A DNA stretch of 64,000 bases from an uncultured Mesonia sp. (GCA_958296185.1 CATQIB010000004.1:48582-112581); one strand, 5' to 3'; counted from the stretch's first letter, positions 1-10,550 are shown. Notes: generated from the letters alone by a model not told the origin. Numbers and translations: made by a program.

Positions 1-1
1 G

Positions 2-2548
2 GCACAGCAACTTGCACATCAATTAGGTCATCAACAAATTGAAAATGAGCATATCTTTAAGGGAATTGCTACAGTAGATGAAAATGTTACACCGTTTATT
101 TTGAAAAAGCTAGCCATTAACGTGGGACTGTTTAATCAACTATTAGATAAAACCCTAGAAAGCTTTGCCAAGGTAAGCGGCGGCGATATTATGCTATCGC
201 GAGAGGCTTCAAAAAGTTTGACCGAAGCACAAAGCTTGGCAAAAAATATGAACGATGAATATGTGTCTATAGAGCATCTCATTTTAGCCATTTTTAAGTC
301 AAATTCTAAAGTTGCACAAATTTTAAAAGATCAAGGAGCTTCAGAAAAAGGCTTAAAGGCTGCCATAGAGGAATTACGCCAAGGTGGGCGAGTAACATCA
401 CAAAGTGCCGAAGAGACCTATAATTCGCTCAATAAATTTGCAAAAAACCTCAATGAATTAGCAGAGACAGGAAAACTAGATCCAGTTATTGGCCGTGATG
501 AAGAAATACGCAGAATCTTGCAAATCCTCTCCAGAAGAACTAAAAATAACCCGATGCTAGTGGGAGAGCCTGGCACAGGTAAAACGGCAATTGCCGAGGG
601 TTTAGCACACCGTATTGTAGCAGGCGATGTACCCGAAAATTTAAAAAATAAAATTATTTATTCTTTAGATATGGGCGCCCTAATAGCCGGCGCCAAGTAT
701 AAAGGGGAATTTGAAGAGCGTCTCAAAGCGGTAATTAAAGAGGTAACATCTAGCGATGGAAACATTGTACTGTTCATAGATGAGATTCACACTTTAGTGG
801 GTGCTGGTGGAGGCCAAGGAGCTATGGATGCTGCTAATATTTTAAAACCAGCTTTAGCACGGGGTGAATTAAGGGCTATTGGTGCAACAACACTAGATGA
901 GTACCAAAAATATTTTGAGCAAGACAAGGCTTTAGAAAGAAGGTTTCAACGGGTAACCGTAGATGAACCCGATACAGAAAGTGCTATTTCAATACTACGA
1001 GGTATAAAAGAGAAGTATGAAACACATCATAAAGTAAGAATTAAAGACGAAGCGATAATAGCCGCGGTCGAATTGTCTCAACGCTACATCACCAATAGGT
1101 TTTTACCCGATAAAGCTATTGATTTGATGGATGAGGCAGCCTCTAAATTAAGAATGGAAATCAATTCCAAGCCAGAAGAGTTAGATGTACTTGACCGTAA
1201 AATCATGCAATTAGAAATTGAAATTGAAGCTATTAAACGAGAGAAAGATGATGAGAAATTAAAATCGCTTCAAGCGGATTTAGGCAATCTTAAAGAGGAA
1301 CGCAGCGAGTTAAATGCAAAATGGCAAAACGAAAAAGGAATTGTTGAAAACATACAACAAGCTAAAACCGATATTGAGAATTTTAAATTAGAAGCAGAAC
1401 GGGCAGAACGAGAGGGTGACTACGGAAAAGTTGCCGAAATACGCTACGGAAAAATTAAACAGGCACAAGAACAGCTTGATAAACTGCAAAAAGAAATGGC
1501 TGAGCAGAAGGCTCAAGGTACCAAAACACTCATACAGGAAGAGGTCACCAACGAAGATATTGCAGAAGTTGTTGCAAAATGGACCGGAATTCCAGTTACA
1601 AAAATGCTTCAAAGTGAGCGTGAAAAACTATTGCTACTTGAAGAAGAGCTTCATAAAAGAGTAGTCGGTCAAGAGGAAGCCATACAGGCAGTTAGTGATG
1701 CCATAAGAAGAAGTAGAGCCGGGTTGCAAGATCAAAAAAGGCCTATTGGTAGTTTTCTTTTCTTAGGTACTACGGGAGTTGGTAAAACCGAGTTAGCCAA
1801 AGCCTTGGCAGAGTATTTATTTAATGATGAAGCCGCGATGACCAGAATTGACATGAGTGAGTATCAAGAAAGACATGCCGTTAGTAGGCTAGTTGGAGCA
1901 CCTCCAGGGTACGTAGGTTATGACGAGGGTGGACAGCTCACAGAAGCAGTAAGACGCAAACCCTATTCTGTAGTATTATTAGATGAGATAGAAAAAGCAC
2001 ACCCAGATACCTTTAATATCTTGTTGCAAGTACTCGATGAGGGGCGTTTAACAGATAATAAAGGAAGGTTAGCCGATTTTAGAAATACTATAATTATAAT
2101 GACCTCAAATATGGGAAGCCAAATTATTCAAGAAAAATTTGAAGCTACTCAAAATCTAGATTCAGCAACCGAAGCGGCTAAGATTGAGGTTTTAGGACTT
2201 TTGAAACAACAAGTTAGACCGGAGTTTTTAAACCGAATAGATGATATTGTAATGTTTACTCCTCTAGATGAGCAAAATATCAAAGCAATTGTTCGCTTGC
2301 AACTAAAGGGTTTAAGCAAAATGTTAGCACAGCAAAACATTACCATAGACGCTACAGAAGAGGCTGTCAATTGGCTAGCTCAAAAAGGTTTTGACCCGCA
2401 ATTTGGAGCAAGACCGGTGAAGAGAACCATCCAAAAAGAGGTTTTAAATACCTTGTCAAAAGAGATTTTGGCTGGCAAAATAAGCGCAGAGAGTATAATA
2501 TTAATCGATGCTTTTGACGACCAGTTGGTCTTTAGAAATAATACTTAA
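2..2548 (+). CDS. clpB: ATP-dependent chaperone ClpB, 5' end cut by window edge
   Basis: Hsp100 disaggregase that, with the DnaK system, extracts polypeptides from cytoplasmic aggregates. The frame is open from base 2, so the true start lies left of the window; about 848 residues are visible of a usual 860-870, so roughly 15-20 are missing. The TTG at 101 is internal: the codons before it read as ClpB N-domain (AQQLAHQLGHQQIENEH). Order seen: N-domain double repeat, first AAA+ module with Walker A GEPGTGKT and Walker B VLFIDEIH, a long coiled-coil middle domain (about 1160-1560), second AAA+ module with GTTGVGKT and VVLLDEIE, and the C-terminal D2-small domain. An intrinsic terminator follows. 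Identification is very secure. Confidence 0.98.
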   Translation, partial: AQQLAHQLGHQQIENEHIFKGIATVDENVTPFILKKLAINVGLFNQLLDKTLESFAKVSGGDIMLSREASKSLTEAQSLAKNMNDEYVSIEHLILAIFKSNSKVAQILKDQGASEKGLKAAIEELRQGGRVTSQSAEETYNSLNKFAKNLNELAETGKLDPVIGRDEEIRRILQILSRRTKNNPMLVGEPGTGKTAIAEGLAHRIVAGDVPENLKNKIIYSLDMGALIAGAKYKGEFEERLKAVIKEVTSSDGNIVLFIDEIHTLVGAGGGQGAMDAANILKPALARGELRAIGATTLDEYQKYFEQDKALERRFQRVTVDEPDTESAISILRGIKEKYETHHKVRIKDEAIIAAVELSQRYITNRFLPDKAIDLMDEAASKLRMEINSKPEELDVLDRKIMQLEIEIEAIKREKDDEKLKSLQADLGNLKEERSELNAKWQNEKGIVENIQQAKTDIENFKLEAERAEREGDYGKVAEIRYGKIKQAQEQLDKLQKEMAEQKAQGTKTLIQEEVTNEDIAEVVAKWTGIPVTKMLQSEREKLLLLEEELHKRVVGQEEAIQAVSDAIRRSRAGLQDQKRPIGSFLFLGTTGVGKTELAKALAEYLFNDEAAMTRIDMSEYQERHAVSRLVGAPPGYVGYDEGGQLTEAVRRKPYSVVLLDEIEKAHPDTFNILLQVLDEGRLTDNKGRLADFRNTIIIMTSNMGSQIIQEKFEATQNLDSATEAAKIEVLGLLKQQVRPEFLNRIDDIVMFTPLDEQNIKAIVRLQLKGLSKMLAQQNITIDATEEAVNWLAQKGFDPQFGARPVKRTIQKEVLNTLSKEILAGKISAESIILIDAFDDQLVFRNNT

Positions 2549-2570
2549 TAGAATTTATTCTATTTTTAAT

Positions 2571-2605
2571 AATAGCAGGTGGTTTTCCATCTGCTATTTT
2601 ATTTT
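2571..2605 (+). terminator. Intrinsic terminator of clpB
   Basis: Inverted repeat 2571-2582 / 2587-2598 (12 bp with one G-T pair, loop TTTT) followed by a T-rich tail, 22 bp after the clpB stop. It separates clpB from the acyltransferase gene. Confidence 0.75.
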
Positions 2606-2637
2606 TATGGTATTTTTGTGTCTTTTCATTTATCTTT

Positions 2638-3162
2638 ATGTATAAATTTATTTTTTCCAAATTACTTAGCTGGCGAATTGAGGGAGGTTTTGATCCCAAA
2701 GTTAAAAAATCAGTCATTATCGTTGTGCCTCATACCAGTTGGCACGATTTTTATATTGGCGTCTTTACCCGTAGAATACAAAATATACCCATTCATTTCA
2801 TTGCCAAAAAAGAACTTTTTAAGTGGCCGTTTGGAGCTTATTTTAGAAAAATGGGAGGTCACGCCTTAGACCGTACCCCAGGGCAAAAAAAGGTAGATGC
2901 TATTGCAGAAATGTTTAAAAATCAAAGTGAATTTAGACTAGCCTTGGCTCCAGAAGGAACACGAAAAAAGGTAAACCAATGGAAGACCGGTTTTTATTTT
3001 ATTGCCTTGAAAGCAAACGTGCCCATTATTCCTGTTGCTTTTGATTATAAAAGAAAAGTGGTAAGAATAGGCACCACCTTTTATCCATCAGGAAATTTAG
3101 AGCAAGACTTAAATCGTTTGCAATTGTTTTTTAAAGGAATTAAAGGCAAAGCAGATTTATAG
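2638..3162 (+). CDS. Lysophospholipid acyltransferase family protein (PlsC-like)
   Basis: Predicted to move an acyl chain onto a glycerophosphate or related acceptor at the inner membrane. The HX4D catalytic motif appears as HTSWHD near residues 32-37, and the substrate-binding motif as APEGTRKK near residue 103, followed by a hydrophobic stretch with VPIIPVAF. At 174 residues it is shorter than typical PlsC (about 240) and lacks a clear N-terminal membrane anchor, so the exact substrate is open; it may act on ornithine or aminolipids rather than in glycerophospholipid synthesis. The start is the ATG at 2638. It stands alone between clpB and sbcD. Confidence 0.85.
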   Translation: MYKFIFSKLLSWRIEGGFDPKVKKSVIIVVPHTSWHDFYIGVFTRRIQNIPIHFIAKKELFKWPFGAYFRKMGGHALDRTPGQKKVDAIAEMFKNQSEFRLALAPEGTRKKVNQWKTGFYFIALKANVPIIPVAFDYKRKVVRIGTTFYPSGNLEQDLNRLQLFFKGIKGKADL

Positions 3163-3222
3163 GTCTTCATTTTTTTAATTTGAAGAAAAAGTTTAACTTC
3201 CCTTCATTGGTCTAGTAATATT

Positions 3223-4431
3223 ATGAGAATTTTACATACGGCAGACTGGCATATTGGCAAACGCTTACATAAGCATTACCTATACCAGGATTTCGATTTA
3301 TTCATTGGTTGGTTGTGCGATTTAATTATAAAAGAAAAAGTAGAAGTAGTGCTTGTTTCTGGAGATGTTTTTGACTTGGCTAATCCTTCAGCAGAAGCTA
3401 GAAAGCAATATTATCAAGCCTTGTTAGCTATTAAAAACTTAAACTGTAAGCTCATAATTACAGGGGGCAATCATGATTCCCCTAGTATGTTAGATGCACC
3501 CAAAGAATTACTTAATGCTTTAGATTTAAATGTAATTGGCGGTTTACCTGAAAAAATTGAAGACTGCATCATCGCTTTGCCTCAATCCAAAAATCCCGAA
3601 ATTGTAATAGCCGCCCTACCCTATTTACGTGATTCCGATATTAGACAAGCAAGCGACGGCAATACCTATGAAGATAGACTGAAGGCGATGCGAACGGGGA
3701 TTCAATTAAGATTTGATGAAGCGGCAAATTCTTGCAAAAAACTTTACGAAAGTGTTCCTGCTATTGCTATGGGGCACTTATATGCAGCAGGAGTGAGTAC
3801 TTCTGAAAGTGAAAGAGATATTCAAATTGGTAATCAAGCCGCCTTTAAAGCCGAACAGTTTAATGACTATTTTAAATACATTGCTTTAGGACATATTCAT
3901 CAGCCTCAGCAAGTTAAAGCTAAAGTACCTACTTATTATAGCGGCTCACCTATACAGCTTTCTTTTAGCGAACGCAAAGATGAGAAACGGGTTTTAATTA
4001 TTGATACTGAAAAAAATTTTACTCCAAAAAGTGTCACCATCCCGCAATTTAGAAACCTAAAAAAAATCACTGGTACACTTGAACAAATTAAAAATAAACT
4101 AACCAAATTAACATGGCAGGGTACGTTAACCACCTTAATTGAGATAGAGTTGCATGGAGAAAATTATAGTCTTAAAAAGTTAGCTGAACTGGATACGCTT
4201 ATAAGTGATTTTAGTTTACCAAATTTTGAAATTATAAAGCACCGTGCTCAATTTAGCAACCAACAATTGCAAACGGGAGATGTGTTCTCTGGCAAGCAAA
4301 AACTTGAAGACTTAAAGCCTAAAGAAGTATTTGAGTCCCTATTAAATCAAGAAAGCTATTTACCCGAAGAACAGATTGAGTTACGACAAACTTTTGATGA
4401 ATTGTATGAATTATTACATACCACCGATTGA
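3223..4431 (+). CDS. sbcD: Exonuclease SbcD, nuclease subunit
   Basis: Mre11-type Mn-dependent nuclease of the SbcCD complex, which opens hairpins and trims protein-blocked DNA ends. The metallophosphoesterase motifs are in order: DWHIGKRL (residues 8-15), GDVFD (near 47), GGNHDS (near 81) and ALGHIHQPQ (near 226). The C-terminal third is the capping/SbcC-binding part. 402 residues is the normal size. The gene is followed 9 bp later by sbcC, the usual operon order, so both subunits are probably made together. Confidence 0.96.
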   Translation: MRILHTADWHIGKRLHKHYLYQDFDLFIGWLCDLIIKEKVEVVLVSGDVFDLANPSAEARKQYYQALLAIKNLNCKLIITGGNHDSPSMLDAPKELLNALDLNVIGGLPEKIEDCIIALPQSKNPEIVIAALPYLRDSDIRQASDGNTYEDRLKAMRTGIQLRFDEAANSCKKLYESVPAIAMGHLYAAGVSTSESERDIQIGNQAAFKAEQFNDYFKYIALGHIHQPQQVKAKVPTYYSGSPIQLSFSERKDEKRVLIIDTEKNFTPKSVTIPQFRNLKKITGTLEQIKNKLTKLTWQGTLTTLIEIELHGENYSLKKLAELDTLISDFSLPNFEIIKHRAQFSNQQLQTGDVFSGKQKLEDLKPKEVFESLLNQESYLPEEQIELRQTFDELYELLHTTD

Positions 4432-4440
4432 TTTATAGCC

Positions 4441-7400
4441 ATGAAAATTTTACAGCTAAGTTTTAAAAATATTAATTCCCTCAAGGGCGAACACCATATC
4501 GATTTTACCCAATCGCCTTTTGTTCAAAATAATTTATTTGCCATAACTGGGCCAACTGGTAGTGGCAAAACAAGCTTATTAGACGCAATCTCGTTGGCGC
4601 TATTTAATCAAGTACCAAGATTAGGCAAACTAAGCACCACAGAGGTTATCAAAAAAGGAGCTATTCTTACCCGCAATCAAACAGATGCATACGCTCAAGT
4701 TACCTATTCTTGTGAAAGTGGAATTTTTGCCTCCCGTTGGGAAATTTCAACCGCAAGAACAGGCAACTTGCGCGATTATGAAATGCGTATCATCTCTGTA
4801 AAAGAGGATAAGACCTTAGATTTAAAAAAAAGTGAGGTACCCAATCATAATGAAAAGTTAATAGGCTTAAATTATGAGCAATTCATTAAATCGGTAGTCT
4901 TGGCCCAAGGTGAATTTGCCAAGTTTTTACAGGTTGATAAAAAAGAACGTGGCGCCCTTCTAGAGAAAATAACAGGAACGGGAATCTACAGACAATTAGG
5001 ACAATTAGCATATAGAAAATACGGTGAGTTAGAAAAACAAATACAGCACCAGAAAGAAAAGATAAACACCTTTAGCGAACAGTTAATCTCTGATGAAGTG
5101 TTTAAACACAAAAAAAAGGAAGCGGCTGAAAAGCGAAATCTTAAAAAGAGAATTGCCAAAAAAATAGATGATTTAAAGGAGCAAATAAGAATAAAGGAGC
5201 AAAGCCAGGCAATTCTTAAAAATTTAGTCGAAACTGAGAACAAATTAAATGAGCACAACCTTAAACTTGAAAATTTTAATAAAGAAAAAGGTATCGCACT
5301 TAAAAAGCATCTAGCACTACAGGCTACAGTTACTGAAATTAACGAAGAAAAAAACCTGAGTGTTCGCTTGGTTGACATCACTAAAAAAATTGATAGTAAT
5401 CAAAATAGTATACGGCAAAACCAGAAAGAATGGCAAGAAAATCAAAATCTTTTTCAATTAAAATTCAAACTAAACAGCTCGGCTACAGGTTTCGAAAATC
5501 ACCTCCAACAGTACAAGCAACACATTCGTAAATTAGAGTCAAGACGTCAAAATACCTTGAATGACTTTAAAAGTTTAACCAAACAAATTGCTTTTAATTT
5601 AGAGCCCTTATCTATTCTATTAAAAACCAAAAATCCTCAGCTTACCAAAGCAGAAACTGTAGATATTTTTAGTAAAAATCAGGTTGAATTAAAAGCACTC
5701 GAGCAGAAATTTGGCTTTGACACCATAAATGATTTGGATCATGAAGATAGACAGATTACCCTTCGTTTAAATAAAATCCGTCAAGCGGAATTAAATTATT
5801 TACGTTTTCTCGATATTCAGAAAGACATTAAACAGAAGCAAGAAGAGAAATTAGCAAAAGAAAAAAGCATAGCCTCGAGTCCCCAAACCATTACTATCGC
5901 TAAAAAAGAAATAGAAAAGCTTGAATTGCAATTGGACAATGAAGAAAAAGAGGAAAAAATTGCCTTTTTACAAAAGAAACTAAGTCATTACCGCGAAGAG
6001 TTGCAAACCGGTGAGCCATGCCCCTTGTGTGGAAGTCTAGATCATCCATTTGCCAATCATACACCTTTACAAAAAACGGAAAAAAACTTAATAGCCTCAT
6101 TGAAGGAGAAAATTAAACATCATCAGCTTCAATTAACAAAACAACAAGCAGAGTTTAAAGCTGCAAAAGAGGATTTAGAAGCTATAAATAATACAATTCA
6201 AACCAAGCAAAAAGAACTCAACGCTGAAAGGCAAAAATTTGAAGAATTATTTTCAAAAGACATTAATCAAATCCGTGCAAACGATTTGAAAAATTCAGTA
6301 AAATTACTCGAAGAGCGACAAGAAGAATTAAAAAAGTACAAATCAATAAAACAGCAACAAAAAGCGCTTAAAAAGGCAATTGAAGATTTAAACGATTTAG
6401 AGAAACTATTGGACAATGGTAGGGCTATTAAAAAGCAAATAGAACAACAATTTAATGGAGAGAATTTCGAAAAAGAAATTGAGCAAGCCGAAAAACAATA
6501 TTATCAGCTAAATCAAGAACTTTCTCAGTTAAAATCGACTCAAGAAAGCCTTAAAAAAGAGCATGATGCTTTAAGTGTAAAGCATACAGATTTGGTAAGC
6601 GTGTTAACCCCGCAACTGTCAAAATTAGGCTACAAAAGCGTAGAAACAGCCAGAGAAGATTTATTAAACCATTCAGAATTTAAGGAATATCAAGAAAGAC
6701 AAGAAAACTTAAAACGTGCTATTTTAACTTTAGAAACAAGTTTAACCGATTTACGCAATCAAAACAAAAAACTTGAAGCGAACACCAGTGTTTTAAGTCT
6801 AGACGAATTAAAAAAATCGCTGGAAGGACATCAGCATACAATGCACTTGAATGACGAGTCTTTAAACGAATTAAATCATGTACTCAAAAATCAAACTGCT
6901 TTTATAGGAAAGATAGAAGAGCTTCAAGCAGAAATTAAAGCGCAAACTAAAATTAACAAACGCTGGAAGATAATGCGAGATTTGATTGGCGATGCTACCG
7001 GTAATAAATTTAATGATTATGCTCAAGATTTAACATTAAGCCAATTATTAATTTTAGCTAACAAACGCTTAATGCATTTGACCGATAGGTATAAAATGGA
7101 TAAGCCCCTCCCTCAAGAAGACGATAGTTTAATTGCAATCGACCAACATATGGGTGGCCAACGCAGGTCTATTAAAACCTTATCGGGTGGTGAAACCTTT
7201 TTAATGAGTTTAGCTTTGGCATTAGCCTTGTCTGATTTAGCCTCACACAAAGTAGAGATAAACAGCCTCTTTATCGATGAAGGCTTTGGAACGTTAGATC
7301 CCGAAACTTTAGATCAGACCCTAGACACGCTTGAAATATTGCAAGCAAAATCAAATAAAATGATAGGCATCATTAGTCACGTTACCAGTTTAAAGGAGCG

Positions 7401-7467
7401 AATAGCTACGCAAATACAAATTCAACAAAACGGGCAGGGCTACAGCAATTTAAAAATAACCGGATAA
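4441..7467 (+). CDS. sbcC: Exonuclease SbcC, ATPase subunit
   Basis: Rad50-type SMC-like ATPase partner of SbcD. Walker A GPTGSGKT is at residues 37-44, then two very long Lys/Glu-rich coiled-coil arms flank a zinc hook, CPLC (Cys 527 and 530). The C-terminal lobe has the ABC signature LSGGETFLMS (near 914) and Walker B SLFIDEGFGTLD (near 944). 1008 residues is normal. The hook allows two complexes to dimerise across DNA. Transcribed with sbcD; it converges on the dipeptidase gene with only 14 bp between the stops and no terminator visible. Confidence 0.96.
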   Translation: MKILQLSFKNINSLKGEHHIDFTQSPFVQNNLFAITGPTGSGKTSLLDAISLALFNQVPRLGKLSTTEVIKKGAILTRNQTDAYAQVTYSCESGIFASRWEISTARTGNLRDYEMRIISVKEDKTLDLKKSEVPNHNEKLIGLNYEQFIKSVVLAQGEFAKFLQVDKKERGALLEKITGTGIYRQLGQLAYRKYGELEKQIQHQKEKINTFSEQLISDEVFKHKKKEAAEKRNLKKRIAKKIDDLKEQIRIKEQSQAILKNLVETENKLNEHNLKLENFNKEKGIALKKHLALQATVTEINEEKNLSVRLVDITKKIDSNQNSIRQNQKEWQENQNLFQLKFKLNSSATGFENHLQQYKQHIRKLESRRQNTLNDFKSLTKQIAFNLEPLSILLKTKNPQLTKAETVDIFSKNQVELKALEQKFGFDTINDLDHEDRQITLRLNKIRQAELNYLRFLDIQKDIKQKQEEKLAKEKSIASSPQTITIAKKEIEKLELQLDNEEKEEKIAFLQKKLSHYREELQTGEPCPLCGSLDHPFANHTPLQKTEKNLIASLKEKIKHHQLQLTKQQAEFKAAKEDLEAINNTIQTKQKELNAERQKFEELFSKDINQIRANDLKNSVKLLEERQEELKKYKSIKQQQKALKKAIEDLNDLEKLLDNGRAIKKQIEQQFNGENFEKEIEQAEKQYYQLNQELSQLKSTQESLKKEHDALSVKHTDLVSVLTPQLSKLGYKSVETAREDLLNHSEFKEYQERQENLKRAILTLETSLTDLRNQNKKLEANTSVLSLDELKKSLEGHQHTMHLNDESLNELNHVLKNQTAFIGKIEELQAEIKAQTKINKRWKIMRDLIGDATGNKFNDYAQDLTLSQLLILANKRLMHLTDRYKMDKPLPQEDDSLIAIDQHMGGQRRSIKTLSGGETFLMSLALALALSDLASHKVEINSLFIDEGFGTLDPETLDQTLDTLEILQAKSNKMIGIISHVTSLKERIATQIQIQQNGQGYSNLKITG

Positions 7468-7481
7468 ACGATTAAAGAACT

Positions 7482-8168
7482 TTACCGAACAATGAAATTG
7501 AAATAAGTAGAAGGAAATGGCTCGTTTTGAACCGTATAATGCCACCACTCTTTGGCATAGGATTTAAAACCAAATTTTCTCATCCCATCTTTTAGAATTT
7601 TTCTATTCATCTTCTGTATTTTGGTTAATCCTTTGGCATTGTGGTGAGAAATTTTATTAAAAAGGTCGTAAGGACTCCCCATATCTAGCTCTTTACCTGT
7701 TTTTAAATCTACTAATGTCAAATCGATTGTACTTCCTCGCGAGTGTCCAGATTTCGTGGCGATATAACCTAAAGCAAATAAATTTTTCTTATCCAATTCT
7801 GGGTAAAATTCGCTCTTCATCAAGGTATCTTCGCTTATTTTTGACCATTCAATAAACTGATCTACAGCACGCTGCGGGCGATAAGCGTCAAACACCTTAA
7901 ATACATATCCTTTTGCCAAAAAGTAAACACTAGCTTGTTTTAAATGCTTTATAGCCTCTCTAGTCAATATGGCTTTTGGTTTTTCGTATCCTATGACTGG
8001 TTTTCCAACAAAATTATGATTACCGGCGTATCGGATGTCTAAAACTATTAAATCTAAATGCTCATCGATATAAGCGAATTCTGGCGGAATCTTATTATTC
8101 TGAGCATTGAGCATACTCGAAAATAAAATTCCGCACAAAATAAGCAAACATTTTTTTATAAAGACCAA
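7482..8168 (-). CDS. D-alanyl-D-alanine dipeptidase, VanX/DdpX-like (M15D)
   Basis: Zinc dipeptidase of the peptidase M15 family, expected to act in the periplasm on D-Ala-D-Ala or other cell-wall dipeptides. An N-terminal signal peptide (hydrophobic run ending near LNAQ) precedes the domain. The metal ligands are in SGHSRGSTIDLTLVD (His and Asp) and EWWHY (catalytic Glu and last His). The first usable start is a TTG at 8168, only 3 nt after the stop of the upstream peptidase gene; no ATG gives a signal peptide, so TTG is likely real and translation probably couples to the upstream gene. Without van genes nearby, a recycling rather than a resistance role is inferred. Confidence 0.88.
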   Translation of the reverse strand: MVFIKKCLLILCGILFSSMLNAQNNKIPPEFAYIDEHLDLIVLDIRYAGNHNFVGKPVIGYEKPKAILTREAIKHLKQASVYFLAKGYVFKVFDAYRPQRAVDQFIEWSKISEDTLMKSEFYPELDKKNLFALGYIATKSGHSRGSTIDLTLVDLKTGKELDMGSPYDLFNKISHHNAKGLTKIQKMNRKILKDGMRKFGFKSYAKEWWHYTVQNEPFPSTYFNFIVR

Positions 8169-8171
8169 GGC

Positions 8172-10322
8172 TTACTTTTTAGTTTTCGGAGCAAATCCGC
8201 GGTCACGCAAAAGCGCTTCCACATCGGCCTCTTTTCCTCTAAATAGCTGATAAGCTTCGGCGGGATCGATAGCATTTCTAGGGGCAAATAAATAACGAAC
8301 CAATTTATCTGCTAGTTGTTCATCATAAAATCCGCCAGGAGCTTCGGCAAAAGCCTCTGCCGCATCTGATGTAAGCACATCTGCCCACAAATAACCATAG
8401 TAGCCGGCAGCATAGCCCTCGCCTGCAAATATATGCCCGAAATGCGGCGTGCGATGACGCATAACTATCTGTTCTGGTAATCCAAGGCTGTCTAATGTCT
8501 TCTTTTCAAAATCGGCTATATCTATATCGGTAGGGTCTGTCATATGCAGTTTCATATCTATCAGTGCCGATGCTAAGAATTCTGTTGTTGCAAAGCCTTG
8601 ATTAAAAGTAGCGGCCTGTTTAATTTTTGCCACTAATTCTTGAGGAATAACTTTATCTGTTTTATGGTGACGTAGGAATTTATTTATCACCTCATCTGTA
8701 GATAGCCATCGCTCTAGTAACTGCGATTGAAATTCGGTATAATCACGAACTCCTCCATTTAAAGTAGGGTAATCTACCTTAGCCGATAAAAAGTGAAGTG
8801 CGTGACCAAACTCGTGAAAAAAGGTTTCGGCATCATCCCAAGAAATCAAAACAGGTTCTCCTGGTGCAGGTTTAATAAAGTTAGAATTATTCGATGCTAA
8901 GACAGGCTTATTACCTTCTAGCTTGGTTCTACTTCGAAAGGTAGTAGCCCAAGCTCCCGAGCGTTTTCCTTGTCTTGCATACGGATCTAAGTACCAAAGC
9001 CCTACCAACTTATTACTATCTTTTTGGCGCACTTCATAAACTTCGACATCTTCATGAAAAACAGGAACACTGCCTTCTTTCACGGGCTCAAATTGATAGC
9101 CAAACAATTTTTCAGCAGTAAAAAACAAAGCTTCTTTAAGGTTATCAAGCACTAAGTATTGTTTGATTTCTTCGCCGTCCAAATCATATTTTTCTTTTCT
9201 TACTTTTTCGGCATAGTAGCGATAATCCCAAGGCTTAATTTGAATTTCGTGTCCCTGTTTATCGGCTAATTTTTGCATATCGGCAACTTCCTCTTTGGCT
9301 CTATCTACCGCCTTTGGCCAAACATTCAGCATTAAATCCATAGCAGCTTCAGGTGTTTTCGCCATACGATTTTGCAACCTCCAAGAGGCATAATTATCAA
9401 ATCCTAATAATGCCACTCGTTCATCTCTTAATTTTAAAATTTGAGCAATTATATTCTTGTTATCATAGGCGTCATTGTTGTCGCCACGGGAATAATAATT
9501 CTTCCAAACCTTCTCTCTTAAATCTCGATGATCTGAATAAGTTAAAAAAGGATCTATTGACGATCTTGTATTCACAATAGCATAGGCTCCTGGTTTTCCT
9601 TGCTTTTCTGCCGTAGTAGCAGCTGCTTTTATAAATGAATTAGGAAGACCATCTAACTGATCTTTATTTAAAAAGACAACATAATTTTCCTCATCGGCTA
9701 ATACGTTGTTTGAAAAATCGGTATAAAGTGCAGATAACTCCTTTTGAATTTGTGCGTAGCGTTCTTTATCATTTTTTGACAAATTGGCACCATTCATAGT
9801 AAATCGCTCATAAATTAAATTTAGTGTGCGCTGTTTTTGCTCGTCAAGCGGATTTTTTTGTGCGTTATCATAAACTTGCTTAATCCTTTTAAACAAGTTT
9901 TCATTTTGAAGAATACTAGACTGATATTCGGCTATTTGAGGAGCTAATTCTTTTTGTACGGCTCTAAATTCTTCTGAGGATTTATTGCTGCTATATATAC
10001 CATAGTAAGTAAAAGCTCTGTCTAAAGCCTTACCCGCTTTTTCTATGGCTACAATAGTGTTTTCAAAATTCGGTTCACTTTCTAGATTGCTTATACTATC
10101 TAATTCTTTTAGGTGTAAAGCCATACCTTGCTTAATAGCAGGTTTGATTTGGTTCAACTTCATTTTGTCAAAAGCCGGTACACCTTCATAAGGCCCTTCC
10201 CAGTCATTTAAAAGCACTGCTTGATTCAAGGTTTCTTTTTCTTTTCTAGATTGTTGAGAATTTTCTTGGCAAGCACCAAATAAAATTAAAATGGCTATAC
10301 CTATTCCTGTTGTTGTTTTCAT
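8172..10322 (-). CDS. dcp: M3 family oligopeptidase / peptidyl-dipeptidase Dcp, lipoprotein
   Basis: Zinc metallopeptidase that removes C-terminal dipeptides from oligopeptides. The HEXXH motif is FFHEFGHALHF near residue 504, and the downstream Glu ligand lies in the ALIDMKLH region. 716 residues matches the family. The N-terminus has a lipoprotein signal with lipobox FGAC, so the protein is probably anchored in the envelope and works on peptides there. It heads a two-gene minus-strand operon with the VanX-like dipeptidase, suggesting joint peptide breakdown. No clean -7 box was found upstream. Confidence 0.92.
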   Translation of the reverse strand: MKTTTGIGIAILILFGACQENSQQSRKEKETLNQAVLLNDWEGPYEGVPAFDKMKLNQIKPAIKQGMALHLKELDSISNLESEPNFENTIVAIEKAGKALDRAFTYYGIYSSNKSSEEFRAVQKELAPQIAEYQSSILQNENLFKRIKQVYDNAQKNPLDEQKQRTLNLIYERFTMNGANLSKNDKERYAQIQKELSALYTDFSNNVLADEENYVVFLNKDQLDGLPNSFIKAAATTAEKQGKPGAYAIVNTRSSIDPFLTYSDHRDLREKVWKNYYSRGDNNDAYDNKNIIAQILKLRDERVALLGFDNYASWRLQNRMAKTPEAAMDLMLNVWPKAVDRAKEEVADMQKLADKQGHEIQIKPWDYRYYAEKVRKEKYDLDGEEIKQYLVLDNLKEALFFTAEKLFGYQFEPVKEGSVPVFHEDVEVYEVRQKDSNKLVGLWYLDPYARQGKRSGAWATTFRSRTKLEGNKPVLASNNSNFIKPAPGEPVLISWDDAETFFHEFGHALHFLSAKVDYPTLNGGVRDYTEFQSQLLERWLSTDEVINKFLRHHKTDKVIPQELVAKIKQAATFNQGFATTEFLASALIDMKLHMTDPTDIDIADFEKKTLDSLGLPEQIVMRHRTPHFGHIFAGEGYAAGYYGYLWADVLTSDAAEAFAEAPGGFYDEQLADKLVRYLFAPRNAIDPAEAYQLFRGKEADVEALLRDRGFAPKTKK

Positions 10323-10490
10323 TTTACTTTTTAAAGCTAAAGATACTGTATTTTTTGTGTATATAAAATTAAGTGAGTCGCTATAATAACATATAAACAG
10401 CTATTAAATATCACCTTTCTATTTCTAATCTTCGCCTTCTATTTCTTATTTAGAAAAAGCTTCAATGGCGGTATTTATTTGAGTTTTTTA

Positions 10491-10528
10491 AACAAAAAAT
10501 CCACTTTAAAATACATTTAAAGTGGATT
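10491..10528 (-). terminator. Intrinsic terminator of rny
   Basis: Perfect 13-bp inverted repeat 10498-10510 / 10516-10528 with a 5-nt loop, followed on the minus strand by a T-rich run. It lies 22 bp downstream of the rny stop. Confidence 0.85.
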
Positions 10529-10550
10529 GATTTATTTGAAAAGGCTTTGC

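Noticed and set aside
4986..5381. Long minus-strand open frames inside sbcC, ftsH and similar genes
   Set aside because: They mirror the coding bias of the real gene on the other strand and have no start context or family motif.
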